Shown: piece by piece, positions 35,819-45,240 of the stretch | Numbering within the stretch: the first letter of the stretch is position 1 | How the letters are laid out: each line of letters opens with the position of its first letter | DNA from: Candidatus Brocadia pituitae | Lineage (GTDB): Bacteria; Planctomycetota; Brocadiia; Brocadiales; Brocadiaceae | Length of the DNA stretch: 64,000 nucleotides | Direction of reading: 5' to 3' | NCBI GenBank assembly: GCA_017347445.1 | Contig: AP021856.1 | Coordinates: forward strand, 3,108,613-3,172,612 | Program-made: the position numbers and the translations under genes | Notes under the pieces: model-generated | Seen by the model: the letters and a program-made list of their open reading frames with translations, nothing else | The model's database searches: none | Told to the model about the DNA's origin: nothing

Positions 35819-36133
35819 ATGAAACAAAAGGCAATTGAATTAATAAATCAGGGGTTTGAAAAAAGAAAAATTGGAGTGAATAAAATTATCATTTTTGGCA
35901 GTAGGGCGAGAGGAGACTATAGAAAAGACAGCGATTGGGATTTTCTCGTTGTGATAGATAAGGAAATAGGACATAGAGAGAAACGCGAGATTGCCAGTGA
36001 GATAAGAAAAAACTTTGTATATTCAGGGATGCTGGCTGATATCATCATTATTTCAGAAAAATATTATCAGGAAAGATTAAATGATATAGGGAATATAGTT
36101 TATTATGCTGTTAAAGAAGGAATGGTAGTATGA
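35819..36133 (+). CDS. MNT-type nucleotidyltransferase, antitoxin of a HEPN pair (MntA-like)
   Basis: The product is 104 residues with the minimal nucleotidyltransferase motif GSRARGDYRKDSDWDFLVV (GSxxxGxx..SDxDxxV) near residues 28-46. In the type VII toxin-antitoxin system, MntA adds AMP to the HEPN toxin and blocks it. The stop overlaps the HEPN gene start by 4 bases. Confidence 0.88.
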   Translation: MKQKAIELINQGFEKRKIGVNKIIIFGSRARGDYRKDSDWDFLVVIDKEIGHREKREIASEIRKNFVYSGMLADIIIISEKYYQERLNDIGNIVYYAVKEGMVV

Positions 36134-36531
36134 ATGAAAAAAGCACAAGGGAATGGATTGCAAAAGCCGATAGGGATTTCAAGATTGGCAAAGACGAATT
36201 TGCCACGGAAGGCCCTGTTACTGATATGATTTGTTTCCATATGCAGCAATGTACAGAAAAATATCTTAAAGCATTTCTTATTTTCAACAGCAGAGAAATA
36301 AGAAGAACCCACATTGTTGAAGAGCTTATCAGAGAATGCATAGAAATAGATTCAGACTTCCAGCAGTTATTTGAGATAAGAGCACATACTTTGACGGACT
36401 TTGCGGTAGAGTTAAGGTATCCCAGCGATGTTTCGTTACCTTCCAATGAGGAAACAAAAGAAGCCATTGACATTACTGAAAAAGTTAAGCACTTTATTCT
36501 TGATAAACTAAAAGATAGAGGTTTTAAATGA
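36130..36531 (+). CDS. HEPN-domain protein, toxin of an MNT pair (HepT-like)
   Basis: The product is 133 residues, all helical. It shows WIAKADRDFKIGKDEF and CFHMQQCTEKYLKAFLIFNS, the classical HEPN helices. REIRRTHIVEEL has the Arg-x4-6-His arrangement of the RNase-type HEPN active site. It is overlapped by and partnered with the MNT gene before it. HepT cuts RNA unless modified by MntA. Both genes look intact. Confidence 0.88.
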   Translation: MNEKSTREWIAKADRDFKIGKDEFATEGPVTDMICFHMQQCTEKYLKAFLIFNSREIRRTHIVEELIRECIEIDSDFQQLFEIRAHTLTDFAVELRYPSDVSLPSNEETKEAIDITEKVKHFILDKLKDRGFK

Positions 36532-37063
36532 TTTATAATCATAATAAAGGCGCATTTGAGGCTTCAGACATCGAGTAGATGACCTGGCAGAAAAGTTAGC
36601 AGGCCATTGAAAAGGTGCTTATCTGCATGCAATATTGCCATGCCCGCGAAAGCAGGAATCCAGAACCTCTGGCGGGTGAGGGAGACCGCAGTCGCGATTG
36701 AAAATTGAAAAGACTTAACCATAAAGGGCACAAAGGATAGCCACAAAGAACACAATGACAGAAAACGAAATAGCACATTAAATAATGTTCATCTTCAAAG
36801 ACCCTTACCTGTTTGAAGTTAGGGAATTACACGCTGGGGTTACTGATAAATTTTAATGTTGTCAAACTAAAAGACGGCATAAAAAGGGTAATAAACGGTA
36901 CTTTGTGAGCTTTGTGTGAGACTTTGTGTGCTTTGTGGTTAAACTTTTTTTGCTTCCTACACGATAGAGGCTTCCGTCGAGGAAGGAGGAGAAGTCGTGA
37001 ATAAGGGTGCAATTGGGGTTTCATGTAGAAACACAAGATTTTGCGTCTACGGATGAATGAGAG
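36532..37063. other. Non-coding junction rich in dispersed repeats
   Basis: About 530 bases without a gene. It holds a CCCGCGAAAGCAGGAATCC-type repeat (about 36640-36665). A pair of complementary blocks, AACCATAAAGGGCACAAAGG (36716-36735) and TTTGTGTGCTTTGTGGTTAA (near 36922-36941), could fold on each other. Both are of kinds that recur between genes in environmental bacteria. The stretch ends in the second copy of the hsdM tail. Confidence 0.45.
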
Positions 37064-37086
37064 TTTTAGGAAGTTGGGGATATGAA
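37064..37086 (+). repeat. hsdM-tail direct repeat, right copy
   Basis: It matches 22 of 23 bases of 35012-35034. Translation of the surrounding frame gives NESFRKLGI and a stop, again an hsdM C-terminus. The hsdS remnant starts inside it (ATG 37082), the normal hsdM-hsdS join. Confidence 0.75.
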
Positions 37087-37817
37087 AAAGACCGCCAAAT
37101 TAAAACCCTATTGTAAAAAGATTGGAAGCGGAGTTACGCCAAGAGGCGGCGCGGCTTCTTTTCCGCGAATGGTTTGTCTATTTCCGTTTCCCGGGACATG
37201 AAAAAATCAAGATTGTTGATGGCCTGCCGGAGGGGTGGGAGAGAGTACATCTTGAAGACTTGGTCGAAACCCAATATGGATATACCGAGACTGCAACTGA
37301 TGAAGAACTTGGACCTAAATTCCTCCGTGGAACGGACATTAATAAAAATTCTTACATTGATTGGTGTGCCGTGCCTTATTGCACTGAACAGGGATTGAAT
37401 TTTGAGAAATATGCACTTAGCAAAGACGACATTTTGGTTATACGTATGGCAGACCCCGGTAAAGTTGCCATTATAGAGAAGAATATTAGGGCAATTTTTG
37501 CTTCATACTTAGTGCGGCTTAAAATAAAACCGAATGCACCTTTATTGCCTTATTTTCTTTTTTACAAATTGAGCAATGAACAATATCAAGGCTTTATTGC
37601 AAATGCAAGCACAGGATCAACACGACAAAGTGCAAGTGCTAAATTACTTGTAAATTTCCATTTTGTATTGCCACCGCTTCCATTGCAGGAAATGTTCAAT
37701 AACTACATCATTCCTCTTCGCGCACAAATGAATACATGCCTTGATCAAAACGCTGCGCTCAAAAAAGCGCGAGATTTGTTATTGTCCCGGCTTTTGAATG
37801 GAACAATACAAGTATGA
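37082..37817 (+). pseudogene. hsdS remnant lacking the first recognition domain
   Basis: The ATG at 37082 opens MKKTAKLKPYC, then KKIGSGVTPRGGAASF, which starts like an HsdS N-terminus. The coding then switches frame near 37122 to EAELRQEAARLLFREWFVYF, the conserved block that closes a first recognition domain. The first domain has therefore been deleted. The downstream frame (231 residues) keeps a full second recognition domain (DGLPEGWERVHLEDLVETQY to VLPPLPLQEMFNNYI) and the final coiled coil. A functional specificity subunit is unlikely without the first half, although half-size HsdS proteins can dimerise in some systems. Confidence 0.78.
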
Positions 37818-38011
37818 AAAAGAAAGATTTACAATTTTTGTACATACTGCTAAACTGCTAAAGACGGTAAAATATTATTAAATGAAAACAACAGGGATGT
37901 CTGTTGATTTTTGTACAGTTAATGAATAAATATAAAAATTAAGGTATCATATTGAGAAAAAACGTATTCGTATTGGAAAGATGTCGGGATTGAATTTAAG
38001 GCGGTGTAGAA

Positions 38012-38992
38012 ATGGCAAGAGCAGATATATTAATTAGTTTAGTTCAATCAGCAAGTCGGAATGATATGGTTTCATTTCGTAAATCTGTTGAAAGTTTAAT
38101 TGCAGAAGAACGGGCTAAAAAGCATACTATTCTTGCTGACAGGCTGGCAGCAACCATTAATGAAAATGGAAATAAAACGAGTACTGTCATTCGCCCTAAT
38201 GGGCATGCAAAGGATTCAGTTTTCGAAATTGTGCCTCAAAAACAATTTGATGATTTAATAATTGAAGATCAATCCTTAAAAATATGTAAAGATTTAGTAG
38301 AGGAACAGCACAGAGCCGATTTACTCCGGTCTTATGGTCTTGAACCACGCAACAGAATATTATTAACAGGTTCGCCTGGCAATGGCAAAACCAGTCTTGC
38401 AGAGGCCATTGCTACGCACTTAATGTATCCTTTCTTTGTTATTCGTTATGAAAACTTAATCGGCAGTTATTTAGGGGAAACAGCGTCACGCCTTAATAAT
38501 ATGTTTGATTATATAAAAACACGAAATTGTGTACTCTTTTTCGATGAATTTGACACTATCGGAAAAGAAAGAGGCGATACCAAAGAGACTGGGGAAATTA
38601 AACGAGTGGTAAGTTCTTTACTTCTTCAAATGGATAGGCTTCCAAGTTATGTAGTTGTTATTACTGCGAGTAATCACCCGGAGCTTCTCGACCGTGCAGT
38701 ATGGCGTAGGTTCCAGTTAAGGTTAAACCTTGAAGGGCCGGACAAGTCACAAATTGAACGTTTTATAAAAATGTTCACAAAAAAAACCGGTATCAGTATT
38801 GATTATAATATGAAACAACTTACTGAAATATTAACAGGTCAAAGCTATTCTGAAATTGAAACATTTTGTACGGATGTCTTAAGACAAGCAATTTTGGATC
38901 ATCAACAGGATAATACAAAGCCTATTGTTATTGAAAAATTAAAACAGTGGCAACAAAGATTTATTACTGATAGCCGGAAAGAGGAAAAATAA
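38012..38992 (+). CDS. AAA ATPase, IetA-like partner of a subtilase
   Basis: The product is 326 residues. Walker A is LLTGSPGNGKTSLAEAIA (about residues 117-134), Walker B CVLFFDEFDTIGKERG, sensor ITASNHPELLDRAVWRRF with the arginine finger region. The N-terminal ~100 residues are a helical substrate-binding region. Such ATPases are encoded one base or so before a large S8 protease in the IetAS pair, reported as an anti-phage system and earlier as a plasmid incompatibility/exclusion factor. The protease gene follows after 1 base. The ATPase itself looks intact. Confidence 0.85.
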   Translation: MARADILISLVQSASRNDMVSFRKSVESLIAEERAKKHTILADRLAATINENGNKTSTVIRPNGHAKDSVFEIVPQKQFDDLIIEDQSLKICKDLVEEQHRADLLRSYGLEPRNRILLTGSPGNGKTSLAEAIATHLMYPFFVIRYENLIGSYLGETASRLNNMFDYIKTRNCVLFFDEFDTIGKERGDTKETGEIKRVVSSLLLQMDRLPSYVVVITASNHPELLDRAVWRRFQLRLNLEGPDKSQIERFIKMFTKKTGISIDYNMKQLTEILTGQSYSEIETFCTDVLRQAILDHQQDNTKPIVIEKLKQWQQRFITDSRKEEK

Positions 38993-38993
38993 T

Positions 38994-41750
38994 ATGCCTG
39001 GAAAACCTCTTTTAATATTTCCAGCACCTTCTGCCGCTGTTCGAGTAAAGAAAAATACGGGATTTGGATCCGCATCATATCACTTCCCTGATTTTTTTAA
39101 CCAAAAAGACAGACTTACGCCGCAATTTGAATCCATGCAACAGTCTTTCATTGTTGATACAGCAGATGGACTTGAACCTGAATATGTATTAGTGATAGAG
39201 ACGGTTGGTCAAATTGAGGATTTTCAAAGGGCAGTACGAGCTATTCCCGGCCTTGAATGGCTGGCGGAAATTGATGAAGAAGCCATTGAGCCGGATGATG
39301 ATTTTTACCAAACTTACAAAATAGGGAAATCCCTTTTTAGTAAACAGATACAATCCATTAAAAGGAAACAATCATCACAAATATGGGATTTGCTTCGGGA
39401 AAATGCTTTTATTAGCAATGATGGTTATTTATTTGATAAAGATATTAATGAATTCCAGCAATTTATTCCGGCTGAATTTTCTGAACATAGCGAGGAAATA
39501 ATAAAGATTATAAGAGATGAATCTATTACCTGCCGCAAACAATTATTAAGCGGACGGCTTTTTCTCAGCATGAGTAACAAACAGGCTATAGATATGTTAC
39601 TAAGTTTATGGAATCAATGGGATTCCGGCGATAAAAAATTGCCGGAGCCTTATGGTAAATGGACTGAAATATTTAAACAAACAAGGACAATCAAAAGATG
39701 GGATGCGCAAGACCGACTAAGAGATACTGGCATAATTGAATACTGGAAAGAGGAATTAGTATTAAAAAGAGGAACCGCATCTAAAATAACTTTTGAAATT
39801 GAACTGTGGTACAGAAATAATGAAGACCAAAGACAAGAAATACAAGAAAAGATCAGTGCTCTCATTTCTAATGAGAATGGAAGCATTATAACGACCTGTA
39901 CTATAAAAGAAATACGATTTCATGCCATCAAAGCAGAATTGCCACCACAAAGTATTGAAAAAGTTCTTAACTCTGAATACACCAAAATATTTTCTTGTAA
40001 TGATGTAATGTTGTTCCGGCCTGTTGGCCAATGTAGAGTCGCCGTATCCCCCGAAGGTACACAAAGAGATTTTGAATCTGGAAATACCGATGGAGAGCCG
40101 ATTGTTGCCATACTTGACGGAGCGCCTTTTACACATCACAATCTTCTTAAAAATCGATTAATTGTAGATGACCCTGATGATTTCGGAAGCAATTATCCGG
40201 CAAACGACAGAAAACATGGCACTGCAATGGCTTCGCTTGTATGCCATGGTGAGCTGGATGCTCAGGAAGAACCACTTCAACGCCCAGTTTATTTCAGGCC
40301 AATAATGAAGCCTGACACCAACGACTTTGTAAATAACCCGCCTTGAGAAAATATTCCCAAAGAATATTTCATGGAAGACCTGATTGAACGCGCAGTTCGT
40401 AGAATATTTAAAGGGGATAGTAATGAAGGAGCGGTCGCACCAACAATAAAAGTAATCAATCTTTCAATTGCTGATTCAGCAAAGATGTTCTTTAATCAAT
40501 TAAGCTCTTGTGCAAAACTATTAGACTGGCTTTCCTATAAATATCAAGTCCTTTTTTGCGTTAGTGCAGGAAATATAAACACCGATATTAATATACAAAA
40601 AAGCATCAATGAATTAAGGTCTCTTTCAAATGATGCGCTATTACGCCATGCAATGTTGAAAATCCACGAAGATATTCGAAACAGGAAAATATTATCTCCG
40701 GCTGATTCCATAAATTCAATAACTTTAGGCTCTATTCATTCGGACAGATCAACAGCTAATAGTATTGGCAACAGAGTTGATATTTTACCTAGTCAGAATT
40801 TACCATCGCCAATTTCTGCTCATGGATTAGGTTATAAAAACTCTATAAAGCCAGAGCTGTATATAAATGGAGGAAGACAGTTATACGACGTTGTAAACAA
40901 CACTTGTAGTGTGTCAGATTCAGGATTGGCACCCGGACAATGTGTTGCAACAACGCCCGCAACAGGTGGTGAAATTAACAGATGTGTTTACACCAGAGGA
41001 ACAAGTAATTCTGCCGCACTTGCTACACGGGCAGCAGCTCAAATATATGAAATGTTAAACTCATTAATATCTGAAAATGGCCTTCTGATTGACCAAAGCA
41101 ATATAGCTGTTATTTTAAAAGCATTATTAGTACATGGGGCATCGTGGAGTGAAGGTCGTAACATTTTAGAATTTATATTAAAAACAAGTGAAAATTCCGG
41201 GCAATTTAAAAGAATTATCGCGCGTTATATGGGTTTTGGTATACCAAATATTCAACGTGTACTTGAGTGCACTTCTCAAAGAGCAACTGCTATTGGCTAT
41301 GGAAAAATTAAAAAAGAGGATAGACATGATTTTCGATTCCCTTTACCACCCAGCTTAAGCGGCAGAAATGAAATGAGACGATTAACTATTACTCTGGCAT
41401 GGTTTAGCCCCATTAATTCCGCAAACAGAAAATATAGAAAAGCAAATCTGTCTATTGAACCCCCTAATGAAATAATAGGCGTTGATAGAATAAATGCAGA
41501 TTGGCAGCAGGTTAAAAAGGGCACTGTACAACATGAAGTATTAGAAGGAAGCAAGGTTGTCTCATATCAAGATGGCAATTTTTTAAAAATACCAGTAGTA
41601 TGCAGGGAAGATGCGGAGAGCCTTGATGAAGAAGTATATTATGGCCTTGCTGTAACCTTGGAAACAGGCGAAAGTGTTGGCATACCAATTTATGAGGAAA
41701 TTAAAGATAGAATCCGCATTCCTTTACAGGTTGAGGAAAAAATTCAGTGA
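38994..41750 (+). pseudogene. Large S8 (subtilisin-like) protease, IetS-like, with one in-frame TGA
   Basis: Two frames, 38994-40346 (450 residues) and 40347-41750, lie in the same phase and are separated only by TGA at 40344-40346. Together they make ~917 residues, a normal IetS size. The catalytic Asp is in VAILDGAPF (GAC 40116-40118) and His in RKHGTAMASL (CAT 40215-40217), both before the stop. Ser is in RGTSNSAALATR (AGT 41004-41006), after it. The stop thus separates the triad, and neither half alone can be a protease. ATG 40371 could restart the second half, but no good ribosome site is seen. Recent inactivation, or a sequencing error, is the likely reading. Confidence 0.82.
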
Positions 41751-42009
41751 AATTTCATTTTAATGAGTTGTCGTGGATTAGGGGATTTAGTCAATAAGGC
41801 AATAGAATATTGCAGCGATGGGTTTAAAACTCAGTTTACTTTGCGAGATTCTTAACATGAAATACAAAGAAGTGATATACATCTACCACGAATATATTAA
41901 TACCTGAATCTTGCACTCGAGTAAGCAAAAAGGTAGTGAAACCATAAGGGATTACTTCATTATAATAGGGTAAGTGAGAGTACTCTAATAATAAGAGGAG
42001 GTAACCCAA

Positions 42010-42513
42010 ATGGTTAAAGAGCAAGATAAGGATACCGCTAAGAGGCGTGAAAATCAAGGAAAAGCAGAGTGTCCCGTACCGGCGAGTAAAATAGGGCATA
42101 CTACAGCGTACCGTTATTGTAGTGAGCGGCTAAGTCCCTTTGGAGGGCTTTTGGGGTTGGTAAAGTTTATGGAGTTGATACGGTTTCAAGAGATATTTGA
42201 GGGGTTGTATAATCCACCGTCACGAACACCGGAGATGGGTCACCATAAAATGGTGTATGGTTTTATCATGCTCTTGTTTATAGGATTCAACCGGGTATGG
42301 TATTTTCTGTATATCCAGACCGACTCGATGTTGTGTTCAATATTTCAGGTGGTGAAACTTCCGTTTGTCACGACATACTGGCGATATGTGGATTCATTGG
42401 GGATAAATCAAGGGAAGTCATTGCTGATGGTAATGAGTGCACTGAGGGAGCGGGTGTGGCATGTATGCGAGATCGGGTACGAGACGATCCACATAGATGA
42501 CTCTGTTGAATAA
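42010..42513 (+). pseudogene. Truncated transposase, IS1380-like, interrupted by an inverted-repeat element
   Basis: The start is well supported by AAGAGGAGG. The 167-residue frame includes LVKFMELIRFQEIFEGLYN, GHHKMVYGFIMLLFIGFNRV and TTYWRYVDSLGINQGKS, then ETIHIDDS, close to the first catalytic Asp of IS1380-type transposases. Translation then runs into a 333 bp element at 42498 and stops. The rest of the transposase is not found beyond the element, where asd begins. The 259-base gap before it probably holds the left end of the original insertion sequence. Confidence 0.72.
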
Positions 42514-42830
42514 CCTCAATTTATGAGGATGGTTGGTTTTTGCAATTTTGTTCTTTGAGAAATTAAAACAGAACAATTTTTAGCGGGAAAAGGGCATACC
42601 AACCACAAAAAGTGGAATAAATGCGCCGAGGCACTGTTTTTATCGGGGAAAAAGAGTTAAAACTACGGTTGCCAAGTTTTCCTTATAAAAATAGCGTTTC
42701 GACTCATCCGTTCCACTTTTTGTGGGTGGAATGCCCTTTTCTCAAGAAACATTGCCCTGTTTTAATTTTTCAAAGAACAAAACTACAAAAACCAACCATC
42801 CTCATAAATTAAGGCTATTCGACAGAGTCA
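42498..42830. mobile_element. 333 bp MITE-like element with ~135 bp terminal inverted repeats
   Basis: Both ends begin TGACTCTGT when read inward and stay complementary for about 135 bases with scattered mismatches. Shared inward blocks include TTTATGAGGATGGTTGG, TTTTGTTCTTTGA, TTAAAACAG and CCACAAAAAGTGGAA. The unique centre is only ~60 bases and has no gene. The RNA could form a very long hairpin. It splits the preceding transposase and ends 12 bases before the asd stop, so it may also influence that transcript. Confidence 0.82.
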
Positions 42831-42842
42831 CATATTCATTCA

Positions 42843-43850
42843 TCACAACAACTTCTCCGCAATCTGAATGGCGTTGAGGGCGGCGCCTTTTCGAATATTA
42901 TCGCTTACAACCCACATATTGATCCCCTGATCGATCGATTCGTCTTCGCGGATACGGCCTACAAAGACTTCGTCTTTCCCAGCAGCCATGGCGGCTAATG
43001 GATACAATTGGTTGGCTGGGTCATCCATCAGCTTAACACCCGGCGCCGTTGAGAGAAGCTTCTTTACAGAGGCTGCAGTAATTTTTCTTTCTGTTTCTAT
43101 ATTGATACACTCGCTATGACTACGAATAACAGGTACGCGCACAGTAGTCGCAGTAACCCGAATGCCATTATCCCCCATGATCTTTTTGGTCTCGTTTACC
43201 ATCTTCATCTCTTCCGATGTATACCCGTTAGGCATAAACGCATTGTTCTGGGGAATCTGGGGCAACACATTAAAGGCAATCTGATGGGGAAACAGATTTC
43301 TTTTAAAACCTTCCTGCCCGGACAGAATGCTTGCCGTCTCCTTTTGAAGTTCATCAATGGCTTTCAACCCTGCACCTGACACCGCCTGGTACGTTGACAC
43401 AACAATCCTCTTTATCCTGACAGCATCATGGATCGGTTTCAAGGCGACCACCATTTGAATGGTAGAACAATTCGGGTTGGCAATCACGCCATGATGTTTT
43501 GCAATATCCTGTGGATTCACCTCCGGCACCACCAAAGGCACGTCATCATCCATCCTGAAGGCGCTGGAATTATCTACACAAACGGCCCCACTCTCAATAG
43601 CATACGGTACATATTCCCTGCTGATGCTTGCCCCGGCACTAAAGAGGGCAATCTTTATCCCCTGGAAAGAATGCTTCGTTAATTCCTGCACAGTGTAATC
43701 AGCCCCGCAAAACCGCATCTTTTTCCCAACAGAATGTTTGGATGCCAGCAATCTCAATTCTTTTACGGGAAATTTCCTACTTTCCAGTATCCTGAGAAAT
43801 TCCCCGCCTACCGCTCCTGTTGCACCAACTACTGCGACATTTACTGCCAT
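42843..43850 (-). CDS. asd: Aspartate-semialdehyde dehydrogenase
   Basis: The product is 335 residues. The NADP-binding loop GATGAVGGEFLRIL is at residues 9-22. The catalytic Cys is in ANPNCSTIQMVVALKP (about residue 131) and the active-site His in VPVIRSHSECINIET. It reduces aspartyl phosphate to the semialdehyde for lysine, methionine, threonine and diaminopimelate synthesis. It is transcribed alone, and its stop lies 12 bases from the MITE-like element. Confidence 0.95.
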   Translation of the reverse strand: MAVNVAVVGATGAVGGEFLRILESRKFPVKELRLLASKHSVGKKMRFCGADYTVQELTKHSFQGIKIALFSAGASISREYVPYAIESGAVCVDNSSAFRMDDDVPLVVPEVNPQDIAKHHGVIANPNCSTIQMVVALKPIHDAVRIKRIVVSTYQAVSGAGLKAIDELQKETASILSGQEGFKRNLFPHQIAFNVLPQIPQNNAFMPNGYTSEEMKMVNETKKIMGDNGIRVTATTVRVPVIRSHSECINIETERKITAASVKKLLSTAPGVKLMDDPANQLYPLAAMAAGKDEVFVGRIREDESIDQGINMWVVSDNIRKGAALNAIQIAEKLL

Positions 43851-43937
43851 CTCTTCCCAAAACTCCTTTCATCGTTAAAAGCATCATTTTGCTGTCAGCT
43901 TTAACACCTATTGCCAACAGTTATCGCCTGGAGCGAT

Positions 43938-44900
43938 TTATCTAACACGTATGAGCATATTATCCTGAATTTTTTCTCTCTGCTTAACCGGCGCTATCTC
44001 AGCTAAAAATCGTTGTGCATCGCTATAATACCCTGCTGTTGGTTTCAAACCGGGGAGAAGTTGAACCCAATATTGATTTTCCAATCGCATAAATAGCTCC
44101 CGAATATACTTACTGAACATCGAAGCAAGGGCAACTGTCATACACATGTCTTCGCCTTTTTCCATAAAGGATATCATCATTTTCTTGTCTGTCGTTCTTG
44201 CTTCGTATGTTGAAATTTTATCTCCCTCCTTTAAAACACGTATGTCTGCAATGGATAATTGCTCTTTCAGTAAGTCAGTATAAGTATTTCTGCCCCCTTG
44301 CTTGTCAACAATTAAACGGATATGCCCGTGAGATATGTTCCATAGCCGTGAAATAAGTTCCGCGCATGCTTTAAACAAGACACGAGACTTATTTCGCAAC
44401 ACCTGTATTTGTTCGTTAAATTCCTGCACAGGGATAATGCAACTGCTTGCATGAAAAAAGCTCACGTCCTGCTTACCACAGACATGTTTTAAAGCATCTG
44501 CACCGTTTAAGACAACCACCCGGTTGGTACTAAAAGGAAGTGGATAATTTTTCCCTGCATACCAGGGGTAAAGTTCGAGTTCTCCGGCATTATACGATAG
44601 GCTGTCAAGCAGTTGATGAAAGGACGTGATATTTAAACTCTTTGATTCGAGGAACGAAAGAACGCCGACTTCCAATGGTTGTAAGCCCAAGCCACTGTGC
44701 GGACGATAGAGTTTTTTACTATCCCGAACAGCAATCCGTTGGTTCCTGCCCTTGAGATCGTTTGCGATGGCATCACTCAAGAGCTCCCACAGTGAACAAT
44801 CAATCTTCTCGTCCGGCACACAAAAGGCAACTACGGTGGTCACCATTGGTCCAAGCACAGGACCATAGCCGGCTTCATCGATACCTGCTATAATAGTCAT
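43938..44900 (-). CDS. RNase HII-like ribonuclease
   Basis: The product is 320 residues, longer than ordinary RNase HII (~200-250). It begins MTIIAGIDEAGYGPVLGPMV with the Asp-Glu pair of the catalytic site. VRDSKKLY and LIVDKQGGRNTY supply the further acidic residues. The extra length lies between residues ~70 and 190 (LYPWYAGKNYPLPFSTN) and appears to be a lineage-specific insert, so it may be an RNase H-fold variant with other specificity. It would cut RNA in RNA-DNA hybrids. Confidence 0.8.
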   Translation of the reverse strand: MTIIAGIDEAGYGPVLGPMVTTVVAFCVPDEKIDCSLWELLSDAIANDLKGRNQRIAVRDSKKLYRPHSGLGLQPLEVGVLSFLESKSLNITSFHQLLDSLSYNAGELELYPWYAGKNYPLPFSTNRVVVLNGADALKHVCGKQDVSFFHASSCIIPVQEFNEQIQVLRNKSRVLFKACAELISRLWNISHGHIRLIVDKQGGRNTYTDLLKEQLSIADIRVLKEGDKISTYEARTTDKKMMISFMEKGEDMCMTVALASMFSKYIRELFMRLENQYWVQLLPGLKPTAGYYSDAQRFLAEIAPVKQREKIQDNMLIRVR

Positions 44901-45240
44901 CCCAAGACACGATTATACATGTTCGTATAATATCTCTTTCTCATTGAAAGTCAAAACAAAACCTTGCTATTCCTTTCCTTTTTATGGTTGAAATGATCCG
45001 GACTCGCCTAAACTATCCGGATCATGTATTTATGAAGCATTCATGTGCCTCTGGCTCACAAGAGATAATAAAGATGTCACCCTGAGCCGAAAGCGAAGGG
45101 TCTCGTTAAGACCAGATTCTTCGCTTTGCTCAGAATGAACGTGGGTTGTTATTTTCAGGTGAAAGAGGAGAATTCGTTTTTGGAACAAGCGTTGTGCAGG
45201 CTGAATGATACAAAGACTAAAATTCTCAAGCCTTTTCGAT
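44901..45240. other. Intergenic region with a dispersed repeat
   Basis: About 340 bases. GTCACCCTGAGCCGAAAGCG with AAGGGTCTCG and TTCGCTTTGCTCAGAATGA (45077-45139) form an imperfect palindrome of a type widespread between bacterial genes. It lies just past the M4 protease stop and may act as its transcript end. No gene seen. Confidence 0.45.

Noticed and set aside
40344-40346. In-frame TGA read as a selenocysteine codon
   Set aside because: It lies in a variable part of a subtilase, not at a redox site, and no selenocysteine insertion hairpin is evident just downstream. A nonsense mutation or sequence error is simpler.
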